Assembly: GCF_963855985.1 (NCBI RefSeq)
Contig: NC_087095.1
Location: 7,698,001-7,762,000 of the forward strand
Source: Ostrinia nubilalis
Taxonomy: Eukaryota > Arthropoda > Insecta > Lepidoptera > Crambidae
Reading direction: 5' to 3'
Length of the DNA: 64,000 nt
Shown: in pieces, positions 26,201 to 40,600 of the stretch
Layout of the letters: the number at the start of each line of letters is the position of its first letter
Numbering within the stretch: the first letter of the stretch is position 1
The notes under the pieces: model-generated
What the model was told of the DNA's origin: nothing
Database searches by the model: none
What the model saw: the letters and a program-made list of their open reading frames with translations, nothing else
Made by a program: the position numbers and the translations under genes

Positions 26201-29200
26201 ACTAGGAAAATACGTTGATACAACAATACTAGAAATGGAAGTCGTCAGGCATGCAATAAAGCAATACTAGGAAACGTTTCTAAAATAAAAATATTCTGTT
26301 GCACAATTTCATATTGAACATTTTAATCGGAAAAACAAATTCGCTTTTTAATAAAATTACTGTACGTCGGCAGTGATATAGGAAACATGCGATTATTTAG
26401 GAGATTTACATACCTACATGTTTTGATGGATGACAGAAGATACTCGGCCGTAAACATTAAAATAAAATATGTACGAGTATGATGTATTAAATAAGCTAAG
26501 GCTGACATAGGTGACTGAATTTCTTCCGCCACTTTTTCTTAGCGCCTGTCTATATCATTATATTGTCCTATAGAGTTTTCCATCCATTTCCGCCCATTTT
26601 CACACACCAAAACGATGCCGATAAAAGAGGAGAGGATCCTGATTGAAAACATTTGAAAATCCTGAAGTAAGAGTGTAAAGTCGGATTCTTTAGAAAATTC
26701 CCTAAATGTAAACAAATATGGCCAACTGACATTAAAACATTTTAAATCTGTGCCCTAGTGAGGCGATAAAAACCTCTCGTTAATCGCGGATTGAAATTAT
26801 TGTAGTACTTACGTACCTATAGAAATAATTTATAATGCTTTATAAAGCAATGCATTAAACAATTAGTAGTACATTCAATGAAGAAAAAATGCATTGTTGA
26901 TTAAGACCCTATTTAAATCTATTTAAATGCAATCAGTAATAAAAATGATTGAATAATTGAAATAAAATCGATTAAATTTACCGATTATTGTCTATGACTT
27001 ACAGGTTACAACACTGATGTGTCAGAGACAACATGGAGATAACACATAATTTTAAACTTCAAGTCAATTTGACAAGTCTCACAAATTTTCATCGTTCACA
27101 TATTTTGCTAAAATAATTTGCTTAAAGATTGATTCCAAACTTGTATAATCGTCAGAATAAAGTTGGTTTCATGGGCTTGTGAAATAATGTGTATGATATT
27201 ATGAACACGTAAGTGATTATGGTGTAATTGTGTGCAGAAGTGTTTGTTTACATTTAAGGAAATTTCTAAAGAATTAAGGTATAAATTCCGTATTTACCCC
27301 ACTCTGCAACACCAAGTTAATTTCATTCATAGAATTCATAGCATAATACAAATACCATAAACACAAATACAGTATTTTTCAGGAGATTTAGTAGCGACAA
27401 TCAACACGATTAAAATTCAAGGTAACATGTTCAATCAATGTATGTAGCAGGTAAAACTACCGCGCAGTTTACTTGTTTCGTAGGCAGTTGATTGATTTGG
27501 CGTATTTTGCTTGTATTGTCTTAAGAGTTTCCTGGATTTTAAACAAGTGAATTGAATCAAGGATATTGTAAGTGTTTTATACAATTTGTTTTTATAGTCA
27601 GGAAGAATAGAGCCGATTTCAATAGACTAAAATGTAAACATGTGTAAATCGAAGGCTGAAATGGTGACTAACTTATAAAATGATAAACGGGTCGTAAAAA
27701 TGAGAAATGAAGAGTATAGGAAATGCAACTAGACACAGAAAGCACAGCTTTTATTCAGCACACATCTTTATCTACGAAAATTAAGTACGAACTATGGCAC
27801 ATCAAAACTTGTAAAGGTCTAGCTAATCCAAGTTCAAAAAGTTTTTTTTGCCAAAATTACAGATTTTTCTTTTCTATGTGACCACAAAAATCTTGGTTTT
27901 CATTCATTTTCATTGAACTGTCCACGGGCTCTACATTGTGGACTTGTAGTAAAAAAAATACTTCAAAATAAAATAATAATAACAAGACTTTTGAATTTTC
28001 CTTTTTTCTGAAGGCTTCTATTCTGAAGATACAACTCTAGTATCCATGTTACTACGGTTACTATGCTTATGTTAGCACTCATTAGAAGTTATATTATTAC
28101 AATATAAGTACAAAGAGCCAACCCGCGTCAGTGATCCGCGATGACGGACAAACATCGTTATCCGGGTATGTAATGCGAACGACATTCATTCATAACTATT
28201 GTTGTGATTGCGTGTTTGCTCAATGTCGCGCGAAGTACGCTGTAGCGCTTCCGATATTGTTCTCGAGCTGGATTCTCATCAAATATGCTAATGAAACCGA
28301 GTTAAATCGTTAGTTTATCTTGCTTTACTTACATTAACATACGTAATATTTAAGTATTTCCAATACATGTCCAAAACGATTTCGTCTTCTTCGCGTCTCT
28401 TACGATGTTTCTTCTTCTTCTTTCCATATAAAGTCAACTACATACTACCACTAAGTATTTATCTATTCTGTGCTACTACATACTTACAATTTTAGATACT
28501 ATTCCGTTTTGCGAATCAATTCTAAATTTAATTAAGGTAAAATGTTCAAAATAAGAGATAACACTAAAACTTGCGCACAAATATGTACCTACTAAGTAAT
28601 TAAGTATTTGCTTCAAAACCCATTGACGTTATTTCCAATTTCGTTTAATATTCTACGTACTCGAACTCTCATTTAACTGATAAATTCCATTTACACTTAC
28701 GTCAATGAGCACCGACATAAACTCGCGGTTAGAATAGTAGCTGTTGTAATGATGAGGGAATTCCTAATTATTACAACACTGTTCATAATAACTTTACTAT
28801 GTTTGGGACTTCACCGGATTTACTACTTATAACTTAGTAGTTACAGCATCACAGATAAAGGGCTTCAATTAGATGGTATCTTGGTGATGATATTTGCGAA
28901 AGGTCATTTTGGTAAAAAGGTGGTGGTTCTTAGTTTTCATGGACTTCTAGAGGGATATTGTAGACTTCTAGTTGTTTCTAAGAGATTTATTTTAAAATTG
29001 ACGTTATGCGCTTAATTGTTACATTTTCTAATTGAACAATTAGAAATGATGATGAGTAAAAATGAGGTGGAAAATAGCCTCTCTTGGCAGTGACATCTTT
29101 ACCCTTAGCACCCGAGGCAGTTCCGACTACAGATGCGAAGCTCTACTTTATTTAATGTGATTCCACGACAGAACGGTGCAGCCTCATAAACAAGTTAATG

Positions 29201-30590
29201 ACGGATTTACATGATATGCAGAATAGAAAATTTATTTAGTTTTGAAGTAGAACTGTGATCTACTTTTGATGCAGTTGGAGGCATTACACGCGGCAGTGGC
29301 GCGTAAGTCGACACCGCTACTTGTCCGCACTATGCAAATGTAGATAATACGCGTAGTAGCTAAGTGACCGGGTTGCGCTAGTATACCCGACCATATCCAC
29401 TGCGAGGCATTCAAGTTTAAGCTCTATGGCGATGGGATAAGACGCGGGTAGACATACGGTTATGCATTTGAGCGTGGCCGAACGTACCTTACTCGCACAA
29501 TGAGGTTAATATCCACCCAAGTTGCAGATAAAAACATGGTAAACGATCAGTGCGAAGCGCCACACTCCGGCATTCGGCCGGGTTGGAACAGAAATCGCGG
29601 CACCAGTACGGCGCATGTGCAAAGACCGAATTACCTCACCCACATTCCTGTCTTCCGGAATTTCACTCGCGTTGACAATCGAAATGTAGTGATACAATGA
29701 TTGTTTGTTGACGCGGAAATCTCTCCGTTAGCTTAACAGGTTTTGTTTGTACGCAATGCCTGAAGTTAGTGGAACTGCTTCCAATAGGCCCTTAAAAGTT
29801 TTTGAGAACTTACTTACAGGCTTACAATACCACTCTCAAAGTTTGGCGGTTTCCTCAATGTAATAAAAGTCATTGAATTAAATTAAAATAATGATAAAAT
29901 TAATATTTTGTATGTACCAGAACTCAATTCCAGCTAAATTACTTTTGTCTTTGAAAAACATAACATTGTAACGTATTTTTAGCTTAAATGCTTGGTGCAA
30001 AATTTCCTCAAGCTTTTACTTCTCCGGCATGAATTGTAATAAAGCTTGGTCAAGCTTTTCATGTAGGGTGAAAATTTTGTTTACGGAGAAAAATATTTTA
30101 CGTTAATATTTAATTTTATTATATAGAGATTTACCCATGCACGTGTAACTTAGAAAAAGGAATACAATCAACGCAAATTGACGCAATAATTATTAATTCT
30201 TTATTGAAAACACGTTTCACATTAAGTAAATACAAGAATTCTAATAACACTATCATTATATTCAATTACAATCTTAAGACTAAAACAAAAAACATAATAG
30301 GCAAATAATATGCGCTTAGTCTAGCTAAACTAATAATAGAGTATTGTTGCTTCTATCTTAATTCTTAACAGTGATACTTGGTAGAATAAATTCTAAAAAA
30401 TAATTTCGAGCCAATCCTTTCATTCATTAGATTTATTCAGACGGTATGATTTAAAATCATACCATAGAATGGCGATAAATTGAAAATATGAGAAAAGCAA
30501 AAAGGTTACCTTAATCGTAAAAATAAATAGGGGTTAAACAGGACCTGAAAGCTCGTATAGTGCTTTTAAGTGCTTTTGCACAGCCTGAAT
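23212..30590. other. Long intergenic stretch, almost featureless
   Basis: AT-rich. A TATAAAAG is at 23462 downstream of a GC-rich patch, with no gene behind it. At about 25778-25900 the motif GCCCGTATTCAAAAACAATG, widespread in Lepidoptera as part of a MITE, suggests a small element. A 21-nt perfect palindrome GGTATGATTTAAAATCATACC minus its centre base lies at 30443-30463. No coding exon supported. Confidence 0.4.
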
Positions 30591-30640
30591 CGTGATAGTT
30601 CTATGAATTTACGTGAGCGAAGCTGCGGGCAGAAGCTAGT
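30591..30640 (+). mobile_element. Helitron-like 3' terminus
   Basis: Ends GAGCGAAGCTGCGGGCAGAAGCTAGT split as GAGCGAAGCTGCGGGC plus AGAAGCTAGT, with a small CTGC-GG-GCAG hairpin just before a CTAGT terminus (CTRRT is the Helitron 3' hallmark). The wording GCGAAGC.GCGGGC..AGCTAGT is common in lepidopteran non-autonomous Helitrons. The 5' end was not found, so the length is unknown. Confidence 0.6.
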
Positions 30641-32759
30641 ATACGAAAATACCACGTAGGTACATTACGGACACACTTCGCCCTTCAGCGATGTGCTTCT
30701 GTTTCTGAGGGATTGATGATTAAAGTTTTAATCAAAGATATTTTTTATGTAGACTGTGAGTCAGAATAAAAACCTGCTTACTGGTTTCTTCAATATACAT
30801 AATGCAGGATTGTAGGTAAGTACTTACAAAGAGGCAGTTGTATGGAGCTTTCGTGTAGAAGCTCCGTTGAAAACATTATGTCCCCAACTACAGTCGGGAG
30901 AAACGATCTTCGTTTGTCGTAAGATTGAGATCAAGAGCCATACTTTACAAAGAAAAGTTAAGCAAAATTATATACATAAGTCTTTTTAACCTTCAGTCAA
31001 GTTCAGAATGACACGTGCGACAAATGTTAAATCTACACTCAATTATTTCTTTTAAAACATCTCAAAATTGAAGAGGTTCCACAGATTAATATAACTATGC
31101 ATGTAACAAACTGAAACATTAGCCTAATCGGCACGCACACGAGCGCACGCATCACGTGCACTTACGTTTGAAAAATAACAAAATAAGACATCAACGTGTC
31201 GAGGTATTTAAGCATCTGTAGGTTTAGTCGCTGGTGTATGGCTGAGACAAAGAATTGCCAATTATTCCACCTGCCCCCGCAGCTGGCCCGGTGCTCTTTT
31301 TATTTATTTCAACGGTGATATTTTTATTGTTCGCAGTCGCCGCTCCAGCGTTACACTAATGAAATGCAGCGCGAGTCGCGAGTGTGTGCACTTTTTAACC
31401 TGTGCGAGCTAAGTGTGGCTACCTACCGCTGCGGGTATATTTTTGAATTAATCAACCACTCGCTATTGACTATTTTCAATTCTATATAAAGCACACGACC
31501 GGTTGAAATGGTACTTATTATACTGGCGAGTTCGACGGATAAGGTATTTGCTGTCTATTACTCTACAGACTAAATGCAAGTAAAGTATGCAAACACAGTT
31601 TATTTCTTGTAACATTACTCGGAAGCCTCGCCTTATTCAATGAATGAAATGTTTTATTTCAACTTGTTTACTGTTACTTTCTAATTTGTTATTTTGCTAA
31701 AATAATTATTTTTATCATTGAATATAGGTAGTGAAACTATTGTAGTCAACAGTAATTTAGAGTTGGTTGCTGGTTTCCGTAATTTCGCGTGGTAAATTTT
31801 ATTTATTACAGAGACGGGACGGAAAGGAAAGTTTCACAGTTATACACCTGAAGCAAACGATTAGCATACAAGAGAAAGATGTCTTCTGAAATTGTCCGAT
31901 TATTACAAATATTTTAAAAAAATCGAGCGACGAGGCGCGGACACGATGCGTCGCCGTGGTTCGTCGACCCCGCCGATATTTCTCGAAATCGCCGCGGAAT
32001 CCACGTTCTTTTCGCTTTTTAATTGTACGTAAGCAGCTACCCAGCGACAAGGTGATACGTTTCCAGAGAAAAATGTATGGCCGTGCCCTCGCACTGGAAT
32101 TACTGTAAAGGAACACACGAATTAAGATTTACAAGGAAACGCGCGACAGATTAAAGAAATCGCGTTCGTTTGGTGCCGGATAATCTCCGCGGTGACCGTT
32201 TGCTGCTCGTTTCGACCGGACTTTTTCGTTTCACACAACATTTTGATTGCTGTTGATAATTCTGAGCAATTTTAGTTAAAGGTATCATTGTGAATATTTT
32301 CAAAGGCAATAAACACCGTCGCTACCTGTAAGTAAACACCAATGTTACAGTCTCTAAAGGCCGGCGTAATTTGGCATACAAAAGCGAAACAATAGAATCG
32401 CGCGTCGCTTTATTTATCAGAACCACTTCAGCACTTAAACGCTACAACTTTTTATGGTCTTCACTCTGCTTGCACCTTTCTTTGAAGATGCCCGGTGTAA
32501 TTTTATTACAAACAAATTCGAATGAGACCACGTATGGTATTTAGAATATCTGGCAGGAGCCCAAGACGAATTGAATAAATAGAGCATGAGTAGGTAGATC
32601 ACTTATTATGACACAATATGATTTTGTTCCAACATTCGTGGCTACGTGTACACAATTAGATAATGAGCTTACAGAACGACTATCAAATAACTAGTGGTAT
32701 AGTCAAGGTGATCGCGACAAATGGATAAAGGAACATTAACGTCCGTTTTGTATTTTTAG

Positions 32760-32812
32760 CCATAAAATTACGCAAATGTGCAATCGTCAGGTTGACAACA
32801 AGGTGCTGCGAG
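32760..32812 (+). other. Possible isolated small exon
   Basis: A good acceptor (TTTTGTATTTTTAG) and a strong donor (GCGAG|gtgagt) enclose about 53 nt that are open in one frame (HKITQMCNRQVDNKVLRG). No family match and no partner exon; could be a 5' non-coding exon or chance. Confidence 0.15.
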
Positions 32813-35800
32813 GTGAGTTAAGATACGACCGCGCGCCCAGACAAGCCAATGTGCGCCAATTTAGGGCTGGTAGAAACGCAGATGATGATGATCAATTACC
32901 AGAATACATGTATAAAGAATACCTACTTGAAAAAAAAATTGGTTTGGAGCATGTAAATCAATCTTAATTTGAAATGGATAATGAATAATCAGCGCAATCT
33001 TTCAGATACGCTATCAAGAAACCAATCGTACACTGTAAACGAGGAAGCCTATTATCTAAATCCGGACCCGAGTAGGAAGTGATCAGAAAAAACGCATTTA
33101 AAAATACATAGCGGAGGCGCAACCCTAAGTTACGAGCTCTCGATGATGTTTAGTCGATTATAATTAGCCGCGCTCCCGACTCATGTGCGATGTGGTCTAA
33201 GTCACGAGAAATACAGCGGGGAAGTGTTGAGAGGGGTCTTATGATAGAGTGTGTTACATTGACCGCGCGAATCTTATGACTCATGCGCCGGCCGAGGCAG
33301 ATGTGTGCGCACGAGCCGGTCCTACCTGATGCCTTTGCATACGCACCCCACTTCACGATCCGGATGCGTCATCGCCCCTGAGTGATTGGATTTAGAAATT
33401 GAAGTTAAGAGATTTGATGATCTAACGCCACAATCCTGTCAGAAGGCAGAGTTTAGAAAAGTAAAGAATGCGGGATAATGTACTCATTATTCTCGGAGTG
33501 AGAACGGTTCCTATTCAGAGAATCCCTTTTTTTTACTGCTGAAGAATTTCTACGCACGTGACACAAAGTGCGTTTGCATTTAATTACTCTACAAAAGAAT
33601 ATTTACCTAAGGTATAACCTAAGGTTAAGAAGATATCGGTCAATAGGTATAGTTATTGTCAGACATGATAGTTCACGTCATACCTCATAATTAGCTGTGT
33701 CCGGTAGGTAAAATTGCGCGCACGCAGACAGCAGATGTCCGCGCACACGACTCTTTGCCTTTTATTTATTCATATCTTATCAATATCCATGCCACAGGTA
33801 CTCGTGTTTGTGTGATTTAAGATATTGGAACCAAGTAGACCGTCAGACGGAAAATTTACGCTAAAGGAAGGAGCTCACAATTTTCTGGAAATCTCATAAC
33901 TTCTCCCACTTAAATTCCCGATATGTCAGCGAGCATTAGAGAATTATAATTAGAGCGTTTTTGTCCTTCTTAATGTATTAGTTCTTCTTTGTTAAGAAGT
34001 GTAGAGACAGTTTATAGAGCAATTCTCTCATCTCTCATGACTCGAAATGAATCGCGAGCGCGCGGCAGATGTATGCGCACGAGACTCTACCTGCAAGCGC
34101 TTGCGTACCAGTCCCGATCCCAATCCACTGTCTTTGGGACGGTTTAGTTAGGGCCTTTCTTGTTTTGTTAAAACAGGATTGAAGAGCCTTTATATTGATA
34201 ATAACTGAGATTCAGGATAATTTTTAAGAAGACCAAAGAAAACAACATGTAGGATACCAGAAGCTTATAGCAGAGTAAATAAAACTCATCTGCATCAGTA
34301 GAAACACTACTCAACTTTGACGTAGTTGTAAATAAAGGATTTTTACTTTTACCTACACATAATGCTAACGGTCATCCAAATGACGCATTAGTAATTAATT
34401 TGTATTACTAATGAGTTGGCTTGGAATATTTAAGTACATCTCCATAGCAACCGGCGTATCTCAGTTTAGTGCGCGTTTGCGCACAAAAGCTGAATTTGTT
34501 ATCACAGTATACGCCAGGATAATTAGCAATATATTCACGACGCAAATACCCAGCATTAAATCACCAAATTAAATACTTCTCAGATAAATTATGTCTAAAT
34601 GTAGTAGCTGGTAGTGTCTGAATATTTCCATTCAATAATTTTCACTCACTTCATTTCAGTATCGACGAGTTTTGCCTTAAAACGACGCAAAATTAAAGCA
34701 AAAGGACATTGTCAGAAACCGCCTTAGATTCCTGGGCACAGCAGTAAAGTATCAAAATTAATCTCTTACTTTTTGAATACTTAAATATTAATTAGATTGT
34801 AACGGACACTTGAGGATTAGAAAATGAAATAATAAAAGTCTTTTATATGTATTCCATAATACTATGACGACATCCGGACATTTTAGGGCGTGGCCTGCTC
34901 CATATCCTATGAAGTTCCATAATTTGTGTCGATAAAATCTATGTAAAATCGGCACAAGGCAATGCCGTACTTCATTGTTAGGAATCCATGTAATAGTGAT
35001 GTTGACTGCGGTCATCATAGACAATAAGATACCGATCTTGTAAATAAAATAAATCGTCCAAATTGCTACAGTATGACTAGATTTTAATTAAAAGTTAAAA
35101 ATATATTGCACGATACTACAAGAAGCTATCTAATGTGTCCAACTGGTCGAAGGTCATGAATAAAATAAAAAGAATTGTGATCATAACACTGATATAGACA
35201 ATGACAACAATATGGGATCATCTTTAATATATCTGTAACAGTTTCAAAATCCGATGAAAAATCCAATGCCGCTTAAAGTGAGAGAAATGTCTAAAGTTCT
35301 AATAGAATTGAAAGTTTTATTCGCTCAAAATGCTTATAATAATAATTGGTAATACATTTCAAATATTAAGTACCTTTATAATGTATCGCTAGAACCAAAA
35401 TTATGTCCTCTCAGCTTAGAAAGGGAAAACCCAGGATTGGGGGAGCGCTCCAGGCAATTTTCAGAACATTTCATAAATGGTAGTAAATAATATTTATTTT
35501 ATTATTAAAATTGAATATTTTGATATTGATAAAATTGAATATATCTTTCGATTCAAATACCGAATATTTTTCAATCGATAATAATTATCGAGAATTGTTA
35601 ATAATATTCAATTAAAAGTTGTTCAATCCCTAGTCATGCATAGACTAAGACGGTAACCATGGAGATAGTTAGTTTGGTAAGTCACGTGTTAAATGTCAAG
35701 AGTGGAAAGTAAACATAGGATTCATGTTATTTATTTACGTGCAAAATGTAAGTAAGTAAATCATAAAAGTGGAACGCCGAGCTATTTCCAGAACCCGTCC

Positions 35801-37604
35801 AATATTATAATACAATTTGGCTGCGACAACTACAATACAGAACATCTTCCAAATCGATGTGCATAAAATAATATAATACAATACTAGTAAGTAAGAGGTT
35901 ATGATAACAATATTGCTATCAATAAGTTTATAGAATTGGTCCGCCAGGAATAATTGTTCTTACATAAAGATTTGTGTCATTTAGAACCTAGAAAGTATTT
36001 TTTCGGCACTGTTGATCTAACGGCGAACAATGTATGGAGAACGAACATTGTCCTTTTATTTCGAAATCGCAAATCAAAATAAATATCTAAATAAAAATAT
36101 TTTTTGTTTATAATCATAATCAATTTTGCCATTTAAGGACAAAATAATCCATGCAAACAATATTTAAACAGGCAAATCTTAATTACGGAAAGACATTCAG
36201 AACAGTTGACCAGTAGATCTATCGGAATAGATCGTATAAAATTTCTAGGAAAACAATATTTAATCTAGGATATTAAAATACTGAAAGCCGTAGACATAGA
36301 TCCACTTTGGAAAGCGGAACCGTTCATACTGACTCAGTGGCGGAATAATAGGGAATCGGGCACTATATTTAGTGCATTGCTATGAATAGATGCGCCCACG
36401 CACCGCGTGTAAATCAACGCGGAGCTAATGTATTACAATCTCGGTACTTACACGTCTCCCGAAACTGAATGTTAAAGAAAAAACGTTTCCGTGTTGTTAC
36501 TGTAAATAAATAAACTAATCACTATTTCAACAATACTAAGGTACCTGAATGTAGTAAGCAAGAAGTATTTAATTCTAAAAAGTGGTACTTAATAAAAATA
36601 TTTCCAGATAAAATAATTATGCAACGGAGAAGATAACAATGCGGGCAAATAAGTAACAACATAATTATTTTCAGGAAATAACTTATTTTTTCTGAAATGC
36701 TTTTGAGTTTCACGAGGAAAATTAGTAACGGAAAATAACTTGCACCTTTGTAGCGAACAATAAACCGCACACATTTATTGGATAAATAATTTGATACTGA
36801 ATGCTTTGTATAATCAGTAATCACATTTAAGTAGATTTTACTTAGGTAGTTTAATCGTTACCAACGTGTAAGATTATTTGATAAGTTTTTGTAGTAAAAC
36901 TTGAATGATTTGTTTTTACACCTGGGATGTAACTTTAAAAACAAATGTAAATAAGAATACGAGTTACGTTCATTCATTTGTTTGTTTACAATGTTTGCGA
37001 GGTCGCGAACAAAGTTAGCAGCGAAGAGTCCTGAACTCTCGAAGACGCCTGGCCGCTAAGGGCAGGAGCCGTATGTGCCGCCCGCCCGCCGCAATGCGGC
37101 ATCGCTCCCGTGTACACACAGCCGAAACGCAGATGGAATTTTAGTGTGCGGTCAAGACACGACAACAGATGATTATCAGACAATTAGGATGAAATTTAAA
37201 AAAAAACTTGTGACGGATAATAAGGTAAATAACTAAATACTGTACTGGGGTAAACTCTATCGACGGAAAACAAGTTTAAAATTCAATTACAAATAGTTAC
37301 TGTATGTTAAAAAGTTAAAATGTTTTGAAACTGCGATATCACAAAATTAAACGTGAAGGCCACAGATAAACACTGGTTCTAAATCGGATCACAATTCAAC
37401 AGGAAAAGTTTTGTAAACAATTGTGTATTTGATACTAATAACGCAATTTCGGATGGCTTTAACTGTTGTTGACGAGTTTCGACAACACGAAGGCTATTGT
37501 CGTTGAAGACAGTAATTTATGGTTAGAGACGCAGACTTGTATTTGTGTCTACATGCTTGACGTGCTAGCGTCTCGGCCGCGGGTGATATTTGAAAGAGTT
37601 TCGG

Positions 37605-37660
37605 TGCGGTTCAGTGGCGGCGTTCGCGTTAGCAGCGATTGAGGTGCTGGACGGATGCGT
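37605..37660 (+). promoter_or_regulatory. Possible initiator-type promoter
   Basis: TTCAGT (about 37611) in a GC-rich context followed by leader-like sequence and ATG 37655 opening a 65-codon frame with no family match. Could be an upstream start for the ZMIZ gene or nothing. Weak. Confidence 0.15.
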
Positions 37661-40600
37661 ACGATTATAATTAGGATTGTATTTCTGATTCCGACGAAGC
37701 TCGGTATGGCGGGCAACACTGAATTCCATCTGAGTCATTGTGCCCGTTCTGTAGCCTTTATTTTCGTAAAATACTTAACCCTTCGCGCGCATCGTTTCTC
37801 TTTACCTCTTGAGCCGCAATTAAATTATTCACGCCGCTTATTTGCCGAGTGAGTTTGATTTAAATGACACGTTCGGTGAAAATATTCTTTTTAAACGCAT
37901 ATAGGTATGCAATAATTTCATTTTTTGTGTTACATGTGCAATGTTTTCTCTCATTAATATTGTGCAATAACAAAATTGACGTAAACGCGATAAGAAACCC
38001 ATGCACGTTAACTACGCGTACAGCGTGTGATTGCGGCAAAAACTTTATGATTGACATTGTCAGTAAATTGCTAGAGGTATTCGTTCGTGTAAAATATTTA
38101 CATGTATAAATTAATGTTGAATTTGTATTAAATTAAAAAGAACTAAACGATTTAGACAGCAAAGAATGTTGTTTTCATGTTCTGTCTGGCTTTCTCATCG
38201 GCAGGCGCGACATCGAGCGCGAAGAATGGAAATCATCGCGGCTGTAAATAATAAATATAGACACGTTTCACGTCCGCGTCACGCGCACTCGGGCGCAAGC
38301 GCCGGGCAGAGGCGGAATGCGCTATCTACAGCCGATTGGTACTCAATCAATATCGGAACGGTTAACAAGAGATTTAACGCATGAAATAATCAATTTGTAA
38401 ACTTATTTATTTATCGACTTACAGACAGAGACAACATCAGCACTGAAAGAAAGCAAAGTCCAAACCTCGAATTCCAACGTTTATCGTGTAACCAAGTAGA
38501 TAAGATCAATACACTAATACACGTACGCCAAAATAGTCAATCGACATACAAATATATTGCGAAAAAATGTAAATACTCGACTGTAATGAACAGTGAAGGA
38601 AACAGGCTGGCCGGCACGCGCGACCGACGACATATTTCCCGAGCGGATCGCGATACAGGTTTGCGCCGGCGCATAAGGGAGGTGCATGTAACCGCTCGCC
38701 ACGCCGACATGCTCTCTTGCCACACTGCATTATGTGCCACTTACGCCCGCTCTAACAATTTAACAATCCGAATGTTATAAGTTCCGTGTGCGATCGTTGC
38801 TAGGCACACCGATTTGGGTAGAAACTATCGAAGCAATCGCGTTACGAACAATTTCCATATTTGAACTCTACCTTGAACTCTATAAGCAATGCTTGACGGA
38901 TAAACACCTACATGCTGGATTAGTAGCTCGTGACTATGTTCAGTGGAACAATAGGACATTTTTATAGGCTAGTAGTTAAAGCATATGCCCGCGACTCTAC
39001 CTGCGTTTAGTTTGTCATAGAATTATTACTCATGAATTAATTAAGCATTCCTTGACCCTTTAGCCCTTCAACTTAAGCTTTGTGCTCAACAGAATCATTT
39101 TAGCATCATGAGACAAGTTCATTCATAGTAGTACCTACTAGTTACATACTAGCCACTTTTTAAGAGGTCACTAGAAACAACATCATTTAAACTATTGTAA
39201 GGTTTTATCTTATTAGGTTAAATCTCTAGAGCTTTGAAAATTAACCAACGCTTACGGAAAACCCGAAAATGTTAAACAGTTTAACACTTTTTTCCGTTTC
39301 TTTTTTCACATCAAAACCGGAATTTTGTGACAGTTACTCGTAATTATTACACGAGTTATCTCGTACGAGATATCTTTTACGCTATCGGCAACACATCGCT
39401 ATCTGAAATTTCTGAGTCACGGTGACGTTAGTGTAGCTTGAAGTAATAGTCGAGTAATTGCGTGTTACTTTTTTAAAGAAACTGAAGAAAGTTATAATAT
39501 CATCAAAAATATAATAGAAATGAAAACTCTTTTTTTGTAAACTTACTCACGTATGCTTTTATTCTTGTTCACTGGGAATTATAAACACACTTTTTATGTA
39601 TTTATAATAATAATTACATTAATGAATGCTATGAAAGTTGGCGCATTGTGGCATAGACGCATCGTTCTGGTTAATCTGGCATTTAACAGGAGTCTGTCGT
39701 CAGAAGAATAGAATATACGCAACTAGTGAGGTACTGGCGATACAGAAATAGCTGATGTGCATGTTCGAATATATCTGCTTTATACGACTCTTGCGCAGGG
39801 TTGCTGCAACATGTTTCAACTGTAATTAAAATAAGGTCGACTCACATTTTAAACTGTTTTACTTTAAAAATTCTCAAGATTGAAATAAAAAAAAAGTCGA
39901 TTAAAATGTGATAAATTATTTGTTTCATTTGTGGACCACTTCACATTTGGACAAATTTGTAAAGCGTATTATTTATTCATTGTATTTGTTAACATTTTGA
40001 TTTATCAACGACTGTTGTATATTTCTATTTCGCCTGCGGCCGATGACTTTGTTGTTTATCTAAGAATTTCCCGACTTTTTAACATTTAGCCTCATTATGA
40101 AATACTATGAATAATAAAGAATGTATTTCTAAAACAACTTTATTTTCAAGTTTTATTGCCTTCACAACCCATTTGACGATTAAGATGTGTATTTCCTATA
40201 AGTAACAATCATCACATTTATTTAATTACTAGAATGAACTGTACGTAGGCACTAAATAGTTTTAAAACTGGTTTTACATGTCATCCATCAATTCTTCCAC
40301 TAAGGGGTTTATTGTGCGAGCCCTACCAACGCGCACTGGGTTTGGGGCGCGCGCGCAGCCGTAGCGTTGCAAAACCGCCAAGTTGACGATTATAGCCGGA
40401 TCGTAAAATAAACACAGCAACAGTGATTTATAACACTTGTCAACAGACGAGGAAAAACTTACTTTTTAATTCTACGTTTTCAACGCTTTGATGATGAGCT
40501 ATTGTTGAACGGCAACTGACTAGAAACGGTACGGGTACGATTACATGTGACCTTTAGCTGGATCGTGTAACTGGATCCCGTGAAGATTTCTATGTAAGCA

